Shown here: piece by piece, positions 47,097 through 55,780 of the stretch
How positions within the stretch are numbered: position 1 is the stretch's first letter
How the letters are laid out: each line of letters starts with the position of its first letter
NCBI RefSeq assembly: GCF_007859655.1
Contig: NZ_CP042304.1
Location: forward strand, 1,860,001-1,924,000
Length of the DNA stretch: 64,000 nt
Direction of reading: 5' to 3'
Source: Devosia ginsengisoli
GTDB taxonomy: Bacteria > Pseudomonadota > Alphaproteobacteria > Rhizobiales > Devosiaceae
Made by a program: the position numbers and the translations under genes
The notes under the pieces: model-generated
Seen by the model: the letters and a program-made list of their open reading frames with translations, nothing else
The model's database searches: none
Told to the model about the DNA's origin: nothing

Positions 47097-48329
47097 ATGA
47101 CCGCCCTGCCCCTCGATCCCGCCCGTATCCGCGCCGAATTCCCCGCCTTTGCCGAACCGTCCCTCCAGGGCCAGGCCTTCTTCGAAAATGCCGGCGGCTC
47201 CTATACGTCGCGCGCCGTGCTCGCCAAGCTCGACCACTATTATCGCGCCACCAAGCTCCAGCCCTATGGCCACTACCCGGCCTCGCAGGCGGCCGGCGCC
47301 GCCATGGATCTCAGCTTCGAGCGCCTCGCCCAGGCCCTCAACGTCACCGCCGACTGGATCCATTTCGGCCCCTCCTCCTCGGCCAATACCTATGTGCTGG
47401 GCAAAGCCTTCGGCGAATATCTCAAGCCGGGCGACGCCGTCATCGTCACCAATCAGGATCATGAGGCCAATACCGGCGCCTGGCGCAAGCTGGCCAAAAT
47501 GGGCGCCGAAATCCGCGAATGGCAGGTCGATCCCGCCACCGGCCGCCTCTCCCTGTCAGATCTCGACAAGTTGCTCGACAGCAAGGTCAAGCTGATCGCC
47601 GCGCCGCATTGCTCCAACGTCTCCGGCGAGATCAATCCCATCGCCGACATCGCCGCACGGGCGAAGTCCATCGGCGCCGTCACCGCCATCGACGGCGTCA
47701 GCTATGCCCCGCACGGCCTGCCGGACCTCACGGCCCTCGGCGCCGACATCTATTTCTTCTCCGCCTACAAGGTCTATGGCCCCCATCAAGGCGTCATGGC
47801 CGTGCGGCCGGAGCTCGCCATGTCGCTGCCCAATCAGGGCCATTTCTTCAATGACGAAAAGCCGCGCTACCGGCTGACCCCGGCCGGCCCCGACCACGCC
47901 CAGATCGCTGCCGCTTCCGGCATTGCCGACTATCTCGAAACCGTCGCGTCCATCGCCGGCAACAGCGTCGAAGGCGCTGACCCCTTCCGCCGCGCCCACG
48001 CCGCCATGCGCGCCCAAGAAGTGGCCCTGGCCACGCCCCTGCTCGACTATCTGCGCAAGAAGAATTCCGTCCGCATCATCGGCCCCGATGATCCCAACCT
48101 GCGCGCGCCCACCATCGCCCTCGGTCTGGCCGAACCCGGCGCCGCCGTCGCCGCGCGCCTGGCCAGGCACAACATCATGGCCGGCGGCGGCCACTTCTAC
48201 GCCTACCGCCTCCTCGAAGCCGTCGGCATCGCCCCCGACCACGGCGTGTTGCGCCTGTCCTTCGTGCATTACACGACGCCAGAGGAGATACAGCAGCTCA
48301 TCGCCGCGCTGGATGCGGAGCTGAAATAG
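47097..48329 (+). CDS. Cysteine-desulfurase-like class V aminotransferase family protein
   Basis: 410 residues of PLP fold-type I. It shows FFENAGGSYTSRAVL near the N-terminus (the substrate-site GG), AAPHCSNVSGEINPIADIA, and the PLP lysine in YFFSAYKVYGPHQGVMAV. The IscS-type catalytic cysteine loop is not apparent. It fits the VC1184-type branch of the class V family, often annotated cysteine-desulfurase-like or isopenicillin-N-epimerase-like. The reaction is not predictable. It starts 47 bases after the LTxxQ terminator. Confidence 0.87.
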   Translation: MTALPLDPARIRAEFPAFAEPSLQGQAFFENAGGSYTSRAVLAKLDHYYRATKLQPYGHYPASQAAGAAMDLSFERLAQALNVTADWIHFGPSSSANTYVLGKAFGEYLKPGDAVIVTNQDHEANTGAWRKLAKMGAEIREWQVDPATGRLSLSDLDKLLDSKVKLIAAPHCSNVSGEINPIADIAARAKSIGAVTAIDGVSYAPHGLPDLTALGADIYFFSAYKVYGPHQGVMAVRPELAMSLPNQGHFFNDEKPRYRLTPAGPDHAQIAAASGIADYLETVASIAGNSVEGADPFRRAHAAMRAQEVALATPLLDYLRKKNSVRIIGPDDPNLRAPTIALGLAEPGAAVAARLARHNIMAGGGHFYAYRLLEAVGIAPDHGVLRLSFVHYTTPEEIQQLIAALDAELK

Positions 48330-48348
48330 GCCCCAGCCTACTGGGAAC

Positions 48349-48498
48349 ACCCTCCCCCTTGAGGGGAGGGTAGCGCCGCTAGGCCCGCAGGGCCGTAGCA
48401 GAGCTAGGGAGGGGGTGTCGAAGGCTCCGCGAACTCCATAATACACGCGGAACCTCCGACACCCCCCACCCTTGATCCCTCCCCACGAGGGGGAGGGA
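48349..48498. repeat. R3-type paired palindromic repeat
   Basis: ACCCTCCCCCTTGAGGGGAG-GGT and CCCTCCCCACGAGGGGGAGG, with inner GGGAGGGGGTGTCG/CGACACCCCCC-type arms that pair, between two plus-strand genes. Confidence 0.65.
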
Positions 48499-48554
48499 GA
48501 CGACTGCCACCTCCGCATACCAGCTGGCAGAAGCCAACAACGAGTCCCCAAAAA

Positions 48555-49460
48555 ATGTCCCGCCCCGTCGCCGCCCTGCTGCTCCTGATCTGCACCATGC
48601 TGTGGGGCTTTGCCTTCATCGCGCAGAAGTCGGCCATGGATTCCATGGGTCCACTGACCTTTGCCGGCGTCCGCTACCTGCTCGGCGGCCTGCTCATCCT
48701 GCCACTGGCTCTATGGGAGCGCCGCCGCCGCACCGAAAAGCTGACTGGCGTGAATTGGGCCTTTATCCTGGCCATGAGCACGGTCTTCCTCATCGGCTCC
48801 TGGCTGCAGCAGGCGGGCCTCGCCACCACCACGGCCACCAATGGCGGCTTCCTCACCGGGCTCTACGTCTTCTTCGTGCCGGTGCTGGGCTTCCTGCTGT
48901 TCCGCACCCGCCCCCACCCGATCATCTTCGTCTGCGTGCCGCTGGCGCTGATCGGCATTTACTATCTCAATGGCGGCGGGCTCGACAGTTTCACCGAGGG
49001 TGACGGGCTCATCGTCATCAGCGCCGTATTCTGGGCCATGCATGTCATCCTGCTCGGCCATGTCGCCCGCGCCACCGGCCTGCCCATCTTCGTCTCCGCC
49101 GTCAGCTTCCTGTTTGCCGGAGCGGTCGCCCTGTCGCTGGCTTTCGCCCTCGAAACCCCGAGCTGGGAAGGCATTTCCGCCGGCTGGATCGAAATCGCCT
49201 ATGCCGGCATTCTCTCGACGGCGGTGGCTTTCACCTTCCAGGCTATCGGCCAGCAATATGTGCCACCCGCCAATGCCGCCATTATCCTGTCGGCCGAAAG
49301 CCTCTTCGCGGCCATTGGCGGCGCGCTGATCTTGGGCGAACGCCTGCCGCCCATCGGCTATGCCGGCGCCACCCTGATCTTTCTCGCCATCCTCGCCGTC
49401 GAGGCCCTGCCGCCGCTATGGGAGCGGCGCCGGGCCCATGTAGCGCGAACGACGAATTAG
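48555..49460 (+). CDS. EamA-family (DMT) transporter
   Basis: 301 residues with ten transmembrane segments in two EamA repeats: LLLICTMLWGFAFIAQKSAMDSMG at the start, then GVRYLLGGLLILPLALWE, and in the second repeat AVFWAMHVILLGHVA and VPPANAAIILSAESLFAAIGGALILGE. It is a generic drug/metabolite or amino-acid exporter; the substrate is unknown. It is a distant relative of the rarD gene at 19.1 kb but belongs to a different subfamily. Confidence 0.88.
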   Translation: MSRPVAALLLLICTMLWGFAFIAQKSAMDSMGPLTFAGVRYLLGGLLILPLALWERRRRTEKLTGVNWAFILAMSTVFLIGSWLQQAGLATTTATNGGFLTGLYVFFVPVLGFLLFRTRPHPIIFVCVPLALIGIYYLNGGGLDSFTEGDGLIVISAVFWAMHVILLGHVARATGLPIFVSAVSFLFAGAVALSLAFALETPSWEGISAGWIEIAYAGILSTAVAFTFQAIGQQYVPPANAAIILSAESLFAAIGGALILGERLPPIGYAGATLIFLAILAVEALPPLWERRRAHVARTTN

Positions 49461-49493
49461 CGGAACAACCCTCAAAGTCTCCCCACCCACGAT

Positions 49494-49613
49494 GTCACCC
49501 CGGCCTTGAGCCGGGGCCCATCCCGAGATCATTCCACAGCCGCAAGGTCGCCCTGACCAGCCGCGCTAGCCGACACACCCCAGGATGGATCCCGGCTCAA
49601 GGCCGGGATGACA
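49494..49613. repeat. Paired palindromic repeat, family R2
   Basis: GTCACCCCGGCCTTGAGCCG faces CGGCTCAAGGCCGGGATGAC. The arms are identical to those at 35627-35753 while the central spacer is different. Confidence 0.75.
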
Positions 49614-49660
49614 CCGAGAGTGTGCAACATGGGGTCCCAACTCAGGCAGCAGTCCGCCTC

Positions 49661-50041
49661 CTACTCCCCATACCGATACATCTGGTACGTCTTGCAGATC
49701 ACGAAGGCCACGCAACCCTTCAGCGTGATCTGGTCTTCCCCCACCTGTGTGATGGTGCCGCTGGCATGTTTGCCATAAATGTTGAGGTCGCCCTTCCACT
49801 GATGCGGCTTCACCTGCCGCGCATGGTCGATCAGCAGCGTATTGAGATAGGGCAGGTTTTCTGCATTGTCGGCGCCATTGCCCAGCCAGATCAGCGTGCC
49901 GCACAATTGCGTGCCATCCCCGCACAGTTCCACGCTATAGCGGGAATCCCGCATCTCGATTTCCCAGATGCCCTCGGGAGAGGCCAGTGCCGGCTGCGCC
50001 AGCAGCGCCAATGCGCCAAGCACGAGAACAGGTTTCCGCAT
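49661..50041 (-). CDS. DUF2147 exported protein
   Basis: 126 residues: a signal peptide (MRKPVLVLGALALLAQPALA) followed by the DUF2147 pattern SPEGIWEIEMRDSRYSVELCGDGTQLCGTLIWLGNG and KGDLNIYGKHASGTITQVGEDQITLKGCVAFVICKTYQMYR, with paired cysteines. DUF2147 proteins are small periplasmic barrels of unknown role. The ATG at 50041 is used; GTG one codon upstream is possible. Confidence 0.87.
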   Translation of the reverse strand: MRKPVLVLGALALLAQPALASPEGIWEIEMRDSRYSVELCGDGTQLCGTLIWLGNGADNAENLPYLNTLLIDHARQVKPHQWKGDLNIYGKHASGTITQVGEDQITLKGCVAFVICKTYQMYRYGE

Positions 50042-50139
50042 CACGAATACTCCAGGCTGTGGACAACCAGCCTGCCCGAGCCAAGCTGAACTGCTCCTGA
50101 ACGATATCTGACCAATCGCGTCACGTCCCCGTCATACAA

Positions 50140-50308
50140 GATCGTTAAGTCTTGCCCCGTTCCGGCCCATCCCCCATTGGCCCGAACCTGCCGCGCCCCA
50201 CGTCCCCAACGTCGCGCCCGGCCTTTTGGAGAGTGCGGCCGCCAACCCCCACTCTCCCTGCCGATCCAGTCGGCATTCTGGCCGCCCCGCCGGGCGGCCT
50301 CTTTTTTC
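50140..50308 (+). ncRNA. Candidate small RNA with orphan terminator
   Basis: No plus-strand gene exists here, yet a clear plus-oriented intrinsic terminator is present (GGCCGCCC/GGGCGGCC, then TCTTTTTT, 50280-50307). Upstream lie further hairpins: GTTC..GCC/GGC..GAAC around 50159-50187 with a CATCCCCCATT loop, GGAGAGTG/CACTCTCC (50228-50257) and TGCCGA/TCGGCA (50259-50275). The start is not fixed; a weak CTGACC ... CATACA promoter may lie near 50111-50135. Confidence 0.45.
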
Positions 50309-50327
50309 GACGAAACGATGAACTGAA

Positions 50328-50783
50328 CTAAGCCTCGGCCAGCGCCATCTGGATCGTCACCACAGGCGTTCCCATTTCGGTGTCGTCCTTCTGGCCCATG
50401 GCCAGCCAGCCGCGCCGTTCGTAGAAATGGCGCGCCCGCTCGTTGAATGCCCGCACTTCGAGCCGCCGCGCCCCCTCGCCTTCCGCCCGCGTCATCATCG
50501 CGCGCCCGATCCCGCTGCCGATGTGATCGACCGCCACGTGGATGGAATGGAGATAGGGCCTGTCGAGATGATACATGCCGACCACCGCCCCGTTCAGTTC
50601 GGCCACCATAATGTCCTGCCAGCACGCCTGGGCATAGCCGCGCGCTGGATGTTCCCGCACGAAACGCGCGCGCGATTCCGCACTCACATGCGGCCCCCAA
50701 TGCGCAAACCAGGATTGCTCCAGCATGTTGCCGAGCGGAAGAATATCCGCGGCAACGGCCTTGCGAATGACGATGTCGGCCAT
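50328..50783 (-). CDS. GNAT-family N-acetyltransferase
   Basis: 151 residues: the N-terminal VIRKAVAADILPLGNMLEQSW, a central YLHSIHVAVDHIGSGIGRAMMTRAE with the acetyl-CoA loop (GSGIGRAM), and RHFYERRGWLAMGQKDDTEMG. This is a typical GNAT fold; the acceptor is unknown. ATG at 50783 preceded by GGGGAAGG is chosen over an in-frame start 19 codons upstream. Confidence 0.85.
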   Translation of the reverse strand: MADIVIRKAVAADILPLGNMLEQSWFAHWGPHVSAESRARFVREHPARGYAQACWQDIMVAELNGAVVGMYHLDRPYLHSIHVAVDHIGSGIGRAMMTRAEGEGARRLEVRAFNERARHFYERRGWLAMGQKDDTEMGTPVVTIQMALAEA

Positions 50784-50893
50784 ACCTTCCCCCATGAACC
50801 TGTTGATGGCTGCCTGCTGGCGCTTCATGCGCGGCGGCACAGGGTCTATTGCCTTAACTCGTCACCGCCGCAACCACGAGACCCCAGCCCGAA

Positions 50894-51487
50894 ATGGCCA
50901 AGCTCTATTTTTCCTACGCGGCGATGAATGCCGGCAAGTCCACCCTGCTGCTGCAGGCCGCCTATAACTATCGCGAGCGCGGCATGCGGCCGCTGCTCTA
51001 CACCTCCGCGCTCTATGTGGAAAACGGCATCGGCCTCATATCCTCGCGCATCGGCATTTCCGAGCCGGCCGAACTCTATTCGGCCCAGGACGACCTCTAC
51101 CATTCCATCCGCGAGGAAACCGAAACCGGCAAGGTCGATTGCGTCTTCGTCGACGAAGCCCAGTTCCTCACGCCCGACCAGGTCTGGCAGCTCGCCCGCG
51201 TCAGCGACCGCCTGCGCATTCCGGTCATGTGCTTCGGCCTGCGCACCGATTTCCAGGGCAATCTCTTCCCCGGCAGCCGGGAATTGCTGGCCATTGCCGA
51301 TACCTTGCGCGAAATTCGCACCATCTGCGAATGCGGCGCCAAGGCGACCATGGTGGTGCGCCAGAGCGCCGATGGCCGCGTGCTCACCGCTGGCGACCAG
51401 GTATCGATCGAAAAATCGGTCTATATCTCGCTCTGCCGCAAGCACTGGGAAGAAGCTGTTGGCCGCTGGCCGGTAAAAGGACCCTGA
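50894..51487 (+). CDS. tdk: Thymidine kinase
   Basis: 197-residue type II thymidine kinase that salvages thymidine to dTMP. It has the P-loop AAMNAGKST (9-17), the Mg-binding DEAQFL, the substrate loop LRTDFQGNLFPGS and the lid/zinc part with CECGAK and the later SLCRKHWEE. The length is normal. Its stop lies two bases from the thioesterase start, so the two are co-transcribed. Confidence 0.96.
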   Translation: MAKLYFSYAAMNAGKSTLLLQAAYNYRERGMRPLLYTSALYVENGIGLISSRIGISEPAELYSAQDDLYHSIREETETGKVDCVFVDEAQFLTPDQVWQLARVSDRLRIPVMCFGLRTDFQGNLFPGSRELLAIADTLREIRTICECGAKATMVVRQSADGRVLTAGDQVSIEKSVYISLCRKHWEEAVGRWPVKGP

Positions 51488-51489
51488 TC

Positions 51490-51876
51490 ATGCAATCGAA
51501 TACCGACGAGCCCAAGGGCGCTCTGACCATCCGCACCCTGGCCATGCCGGCCGATACCAATCCGTCCGGCGACATTTTCGGCGGCTGGGTGCTGAGCCAG
51601 ATGGATATTGCCGGCTCCATCGCCGCCCACGAACGCGTCAAGGGCCGCACCGTCACCGTCGCTGTCGAAGCCATGACCTTCATCGCCCCGGTCAAGGTCG
51701 GCGATGTCCTGTGCATCTACACCACGGTCGAGCGTGTCGGCACCACCTCCATCACCGTGGGCATGGAAGCCTGGGCCCGCCGCAACCGCCTGGCCGACCG
51801 CGTCAAGGTCACCGAAGGCCGCTTCGTCTACGTCGCCCTCGACGACGACGGCCAGAAACGCCGCATCGATCCGTGA
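51490..51876 (+). CDS. Hotdog-fold acyl-CoA thioesterase (YciA-like)
   Basis: 128 residues with the hotdog signature TLAMPADTNPSGDIFGGWVLSQMDIAGSIAA (the N-x-x-G-D-I-F-G-G-W active-site loop) and VTVAVEAMTFIAPVKVGDVL. YciA-type enzymes hydrolyse a broad range of acyl-CoAs in the cytoplasm. It is coupled to tdk in one transcript. Confidence 0.92.
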   Translation: MQSNTDEPKGALTIRTLAMPADTNPSGDIFGGWVLSQMDIAGSIAAHERVKGRTVTVAVEAMTFIAPVKVGDVLCIYTTVERVGTTSITVGMEAWARRNRLADRVKVTEGRFVYVALDDDGQKRRIDP

Positions 51877-51977
51877 GCCTGCCCGATTCAAGCTGAACGA
51901 TTTCGTTCAGCCGGCGTTCAGGCAGCACGTGGTTTGTTGCCGCTATCGACCGGACCCGGTCGCGTTGGAGTGTGTTT

Positions 51978-52619
51978 ATGAACATCCGCCTGCTCGTCGC
52001 CGCTATCGCCGCCATGGTCGCGGTCAGCATTGTCCCGGCCTTCGCCGATATTGGCCGGACAACGCAGCAGACCAGGGTCTACCAGAGCAACAGCGCCAGT
52101 TCCGCCCTCATCGGCACCCTGCCGGCAGGGGTAAACATCGAGGGCCAGTGCCAACGCGATGGCTGGTGCCAGATCAGCGGGGGCGGTCTGAGCGGCTGGG
52201 TGCAGCGCAACGACGTCGTCCTCCAATCGGTCAGCCCGCCGCAGCCACAGCCTCAACCCCAGCCGCCCCGGCCGCAGCCGCAACCCCAACCCCAGCCAAA
52301 TCCGGGCTGGCCATGGCCGCAGCCGTGGCCGCAGCCACAGCCGCCGCGCCCGCAGCCGCCGGTCTTCGACAATGCCGAGGCCTGCTTCTATAGCGAGCGC
52401 AGCTTCCGCGGCTCCCGCTTCTGCGTCGATGCAGGCGATTCCTACAGCCGCCTGAACAACTGGGACAACAAGATCCGCTCGGTCGAGGTCTTTGGCGGCG
52501 CCCGTGTCGATCTCTGCAGCGACGAGCGCTATCGCGGCTACTGCGTTACTCTGCGCAGCAGCGCCTCGCGCCTGCCGGTCGAGCTTGACCGCCGCGCCTC
52601 GTCACTGGACGTTTACTAA
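51978..52619 (+). CDS. Secreted SH3 / beta-gamma-crystallin-like protein, paralogue 1
   Basis: 213 residues: signal peptide (RLLVAAIAAMVAVSIVPAFA), bacterial SH3 domain (TRVYQSNSASSALIGTLPAG... DGWCQISGGGLSGWVQ), a long Pro-Gln-Trp linker (about residues 90-130), then a cysteine-containing beta-sandwich domain (ACFYSERSFRGSRFCVDAGD ... YRGYCVTLRSSASRL). The FYxxxxFxGxxxC pattern resembles beta-gamma-crystallins and the I36 peptidase-inhibitor family. First of four paralogues. GGAG precedes the ATG. The PQ-rich linker is unique to this copy. Confidence 0.82.
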   Translation: MNIRLLVAAIAAMVAVSIVPAFADIGRTTQQTRVYQSNSASSALIGTLPAGVNIEGQCQRDGWCQISGGGLSGWVQRNDVVLQSVSPPQPQPQPQPPRPQPQPQPQPNPGWPWPQPWPQPQPPRPQPPVFDNAEACFYSERSFRGSRFCVDAGDSYSRLNNWDNKIRSVEVFGGARVDLCSDERYRGYCVTLRSSASRLPVELDRRASSLDVY

Positions 52620-52639
52620 GTTGGCAAACCAATATTCAC

Positions 52640-52669
52640 CGGAACTCTTTCTTCTCGGTTCCGTTTCTT
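52640..52669 (+). terminator. Probable terminator after SH3 paralogue 1
   Basis: CGGAAC and GTTCCG form a 6-bp stem around a pyrimidine-rich loop, followed by TTTCTTG. Confidence 0.5.
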
Positions 52670-52753
52670 GAACAATCAAAAAGCTGAAGCGTCATCGGCC
52701 GCCAAGCGTCGCCCCATCCCGGGGCCGGTCGAAGCACAGAGGAGCACAGACAG

Positions 52754-53410
52754 ATGAATCGCCACACTCGCAAGATGTTGCTGAATATCGCCACCGGCAT
52801 CGCCGTGGCCGCAACCGCCGCCGTCGTCTTCCTGCCGGCTGCCTATGCAGCACCCGGCGTCGTGACCGGCAATGTCAACGTGCGCTCCGGTCCGGGCACC
52901 AATTATGGTGTGGTCGATGTCGCCGCCCGCGGCACCCAGGTCGATGTGCAGCGCTGCCAGGGTTCCTGGTGCTATATCGTCAAGCCCGGCCCGGACGGCT
53001 GGGTTTCCGCCAGCTATCTGAGCGCCGGCGGCCGCCCGGTCAATCCGAGCCAGCCCGGCCTCAGCTTCGGCTTCACCATTGGCGGCCCCAACGGCCCGCA
53101 GATCAGCATTGGCGTCGGCAACCAGCCGCCGGTTATCCGCCCGCAGCCCCCGGTCATCCAGCCGGTCTATGACGAAGTCTGCTTCTACGACCGCACCAGC
53201 TTCCGCGGCACCAGCTTCTGCATGGAATCGGGCGACAGCATCCGCAACCTGGGTGATTGGACCGACCGCATCTCCTCCATCGAAAACCGTGGCGGCCTGC
53301 AGGTCCAGGTCTGCTCGGAAAGCAGCTATCGCAACTGCCGCACCTACACCACCAGCGCCTCTTCGCTGGGCGATTTCGACGACTACGTCGCTTCGGTGCG
53401 CGTGCGCTAA
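52754..53410 (+). CDS. Secreted SH3 / beta-gamma-crystallin-like protein, paralogue 2
   Basis: 218 residues: signal peptide (about 1-31), SH3 domain (GVVTGNVNVRSGPGTNYGVV ... SWCYIVKPGPDGWVSASYL), a Gly/Pro linker with the segment LSFGFTIGGPNGPQISIGVG, and the Cys domain (VCFYDRTSFRGTSFCMESGD ... VCSESSYRNCRTYTT). The linker motif FGFTIGGPNGPxISIG is shared with paralogue 4. GAGGAG precedes the ATG. It is followed by a strong terminator. Confidence 0.82.
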   Translation: MNRHTRKMLLNIATGIAVAATAAVVFLPAAYAAPGVVTGNVNVRSGPGTNYGVVDVAARGTQVDVQRCQGSWCYIVKPGPDGWVSASYLSAGGRPVNPSQPGLSFGFTIGGPNGPQISIGVGNQPPVIRPQPPVIQPVYDEVCFYDRTSFRGTSFCMESGDSIRNLGDWTDRISSIENRGGLQVQVCSESSYRNCRTYTTSASSLGDFDDYVASVRVR

Positions 53411-53431
53411 ACGGCGAACACAGTTCACAGC

Positions 53432-53466
53432 AAAGGGCGCGGCTCCAGCCGCGCCCTTTTTGTTTT
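53432..53466 (+). terminator. Intrinsic terminator after SH3 paralogue 2
   Basis: AAAGGGCGCGGC and GCCGCGCCCTTT, 12-bp stem, four-base loop, then TTGTTTT. Confidence 0.92.
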
Positions 53467-53530
53467 GCCCCTTGGAGCGGGCCGCCTGCCGCGCTAGGCT
53501 GGCACCATCGAGAGCATCCGGGATTCAGCC

Positions 53531-54106
53531 ATGCGTCATGTCACCCGCTTCCTGACGGCCCTTGCCGCCATCACGCTACTGGCCATGGCGCCAGCCTTCG
53601 CCGCTTCCGAGGCCGGCACCCATGCCTGGAGCAGCAATACGCTCATCCTGCGCGAAGGCCCGGGCCTGGCCTATGCCGTGACCGGCGAAATCGCCGCCGA
53701 CCAGCAGATCAAGGTGCTGCGCTGCCAGAAACTGTGGTGCAACGTCGATGGCCCCGGCGGCCGCGGCTGGACCGGCAAGCAATCCGTGGTCTTCGGCCTC
53801 ACCCCGGCCGACTGGCCCGGCGGCGTCAATCCCGATTATCCCGCCGGTGGTCCCGGCATGGTCTGCTTCTACCAGGGCACCAACTTCACCGGCGCCGAGC
53901 TCTGCGTCGGCTCCGGCCGCGTCATCAACGACCTGGCTCTGCTCGGCCTCGACAACAGCTTCGCTTCCGTCCGGATCGACGGCAATGTCTCCGCCGCTGC
54001 CTGCCGCGACCGCGGCTTCCAGTCCTATTGCGAGCGCATCATCGCCTCCCAGCCCACCCTCGCCCCCTACCTCCGCCGCGCCCTGTCTTCGATCCGGGTG
54101 TATTGA
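53531..54106 (+). CDS. Secreted SH3 / beta-gamma-crystallin-like protein, paralogue 3
   Basis: 191 residues: signal peptide (HVTRFLTALAAITLLAMAPAFA), SH3 domain (NTLILREGPGLAYAVTGEIAA ... KLWCNVDGPGGRGWTG), a short linker, and the Cys domain (VCFYQGTNFTGAELCVGSGR ... ACRDRGFQSYCERII). It is the most divergent copy and lacks the Gly/Pro linker motif of paralogues 2 and 4. Confidence 0.8.
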   Translation: MRHVTRFLTALAAITLLAMAPAFAASEAGTHAWSSNTLILREGPGLAYAVTGEIAADQQIKVLRCQKLWCNVDGPGGRGWTGKQSVVFGLTPADWPGGVNPDYPAGGPGMVCFYQGTNFTGAELCVGSGRVINDLALLGLDNSFASVRIDGNVSAAACRDRGFQSYCERIIASQPTLAPYLRRALSSIRVY

Positions 54107-54167
54107 GGCGTCTTAGCTCGGTCGCCCGCCCCACTTTGAGCGGTCCGCACGACACCATCGTCCCGCC

Positions 54168-54425
54168 TAACTCCCCTTGAGGGGGAGTGTTTGGCCGCGT
54201 GGAGCTTGGGGGTTTCCCTTCTCCCCTTGAGGGAGAAGGTGCCCAAAGGGCGGATGAGGGGTTCTGCGCTACCCACAACCATTGGAGCATGGAAGAGCGC
54301 AGCACCCCTCACCCGGAAATCCGCTGAACGCGGATTTCCACCCTCTCCCTCAAGGGGAGAGGGCAGGCTGAGGCGTCAATGTTCATCGTCTCCCTCCCCC
54401 TTGTGGGGAGGGATCAAGGGTGGGG
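54168..54425. repeat. Cluster of R3-type palindromic repeats
   Basis: At least four arms alternate in orientation: CTCCCCTTGAGGGGGAGTG, TTCTCCCCTTGAGGGAGAAG, CCCTCTCCCTCAAGGGGAGA and CTCCCCCTTGTGGGGAGG, with GGAAATCCGC/GCGGATTTCC as an inner hairpin (about 54317-54339). It is a composite of two or more repeat units between SH3 paralogues 3 and 4. Confidence 0.65.
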
Positions 54426-54594
54426 GTGGGCCACGCCCACCATGCCTCATTCATCTTTCCACGGCTCTGCCCGCCCATTCTGACCACGCCCCCTAAACAC
54501 CCCATTCAGCGCCAGTTCAGCGCCAATACTGTCTATTCCCCCTCGAAAACGGGCGCGCTTCACGCTCCCTACAAGTCAAACGAGGGTTATCGAA

Positions 54595-55233
54595 ATGAAC
54601 ATCAAGCACATCACTGCTGTGTCTTCCGCCGCTGCCGTTGTCCTGCTGTCGACTGCTGCCGCTTTTGCCCAGCCCGGCATCGCCACCGGCGCGGTTAATG
54701 TCCGTACCGGGCCCGGCACCTCCCACGCCAAGGTCGGCACGCTCAGCGCTGGCGAACTGGTCGATGTCCTCGACTGCCAGGGCTCCTGGTGCTTCGTCGA
54801 TCGCAATGCCGGCACTGATGGCTGGGTCTCGGCCAATTACCTCAAGCCCGCCGCCGCCCAGCCGGCGCCCGGCCCGTCCAAGCCCGATATTCCGTTCAAT
54901 TTCGGCGTCACCGTCGGCCCCGGCGGCCCGGCCTTCTCCTTCGGCATCGGCGATGCGCCGCTGCCGGCCCCGCCTGCCCCCGCCGCGCCCAAGGTCTGCT
55001 TCTTCAAGAGCACCAATTTCAGCGGCAGCCAGTTCTGCGTCAGCCCTGGTGATAGCAATCCGACCCTGGCCGGTAGCTGGAACAATGCCATCTCCTCGAT
55101 CAGCGTCGAGGGCGGCGCCCAGGTCACCATCTGCAAGAACAGCTGGTATGGCGGCATGTGCACCACCATCACCACGTCCAAGAGCTCGCTCGGCACCTAC
55201 GACAACGCCATTTCGAGCTTCCAGGCGCTCTGA
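54595..55233 (+). CDS. Secreted SH3 / beta-gamma-crystallin-like protein, paralogue 4
   Basis: 212 residues: signal peptide (ITAVSSAAAVVLLSTAAAFA), SH3 domain (IATGAVNVRTGPGTSHAKVG ... CFVDRNAGTDGWVSANYL), a Gly/Pro linker containing FNFGVTVGPGGPAFSFGIGD, and the Cys domain (VCFFKSTNFSGSQFCVSPGD ... ICKNSWYGGMCTTIT). Closest to paralogue 2. It is separated from paralogue 3 by the repeat cluster, which suggests repeats entered the array after duplication. Confidence 0.82.
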   Translation: MNIKHITAVSSAAAVVLLSTAAAFAQPGIATGAVNVRTGPGTSHAKVGTLSAGELVDVLDCQGSWCFVDRNAGTDGWVSANYLKPAAAQPAPGPSKPDIPFNFGVTVGPGGPAFSFGIGDAPLPAPPAPAAPKVCFFKSTNFSGSQFCVSPGDSNPTLAGSWNNAISSISVEGGAQVTICKNSWYGGMCTTITTSKSSLGTYDNAISSFQAL

Positions 55234-55389
55234 ACCCTCGCTCCGATCAGCCAGCGCCACTCCTTCCGGGGTGGCGCTGCATTGTTGCTGCGGACCGATG
55301 GATTTCGCCAAAACTCCGGCCTACCATGCCCCCGCTGACCCGAGTCTGTGAGGAGACGCCAGAGGGCAGCTTTGGGGGAGACAACAACT

Positions 55390-55761
55390 ATGCCACGCAT
55401 ATCCGAATACTATTTTCGCACCGCGATCCTGTTCCTGATCGTCGGCATCGCCATCGGCATTCACATGTCGATCAGCCAGAACCACAATGTCATCGGCGCC
55501 CACGCCCATATCAACCTGCTCGGCTGGGTCACGTCGGCCGTGTTCGGCGGCTATTACGCCCTGAACCCGGCCAAGGCATCCGGCCGCCTGCCGATGATCC
55601 AGTATTTCGTCTATGTCATCGGCGTCGTGCTGATGGCCGTCTCGCTCTACCTGCTGCTGCAGGGCAATACCGCCCTCGAGCCGCTGGTCGCCGCCGGCTC
55701 GCTCATCACCTTCGCCGGCGTCCTGCTCTTCGCCTGGGTGGTGTGGACACCCGCGCGCTAG
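55390..55761 (+). CDS. Small four-helix membrane protein, cbb3-oxidase-subunit-I-like
   Basis: 123 residues with four transmembrane segments. The first half (GAHAHINLLGWVTSAVFGGYY, with His pairs as in haem-copper oxidase subunit I helices) matches short cytochrome-oxidase-like proteins found in alphaproteobacteria. As it is only four helices, it cannot be a complete oxidase; role unknown. GGGGGAG precedes the ATG. Confidence 0.72.
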   Translation: MPRISEYYFRTAILFLIVGIAIGIHMSISQNHNVIGAHAHINLLGWVTSAVFGGYYALNPAKASGRLPMIQYFVYVIGVVLMAVSLYLLLQGNTALEPLVAAGSLITFAGVLLFAWVVWTPAR

Positions 55762-55780
55762 AAGGTTCCAAAAATACGTC

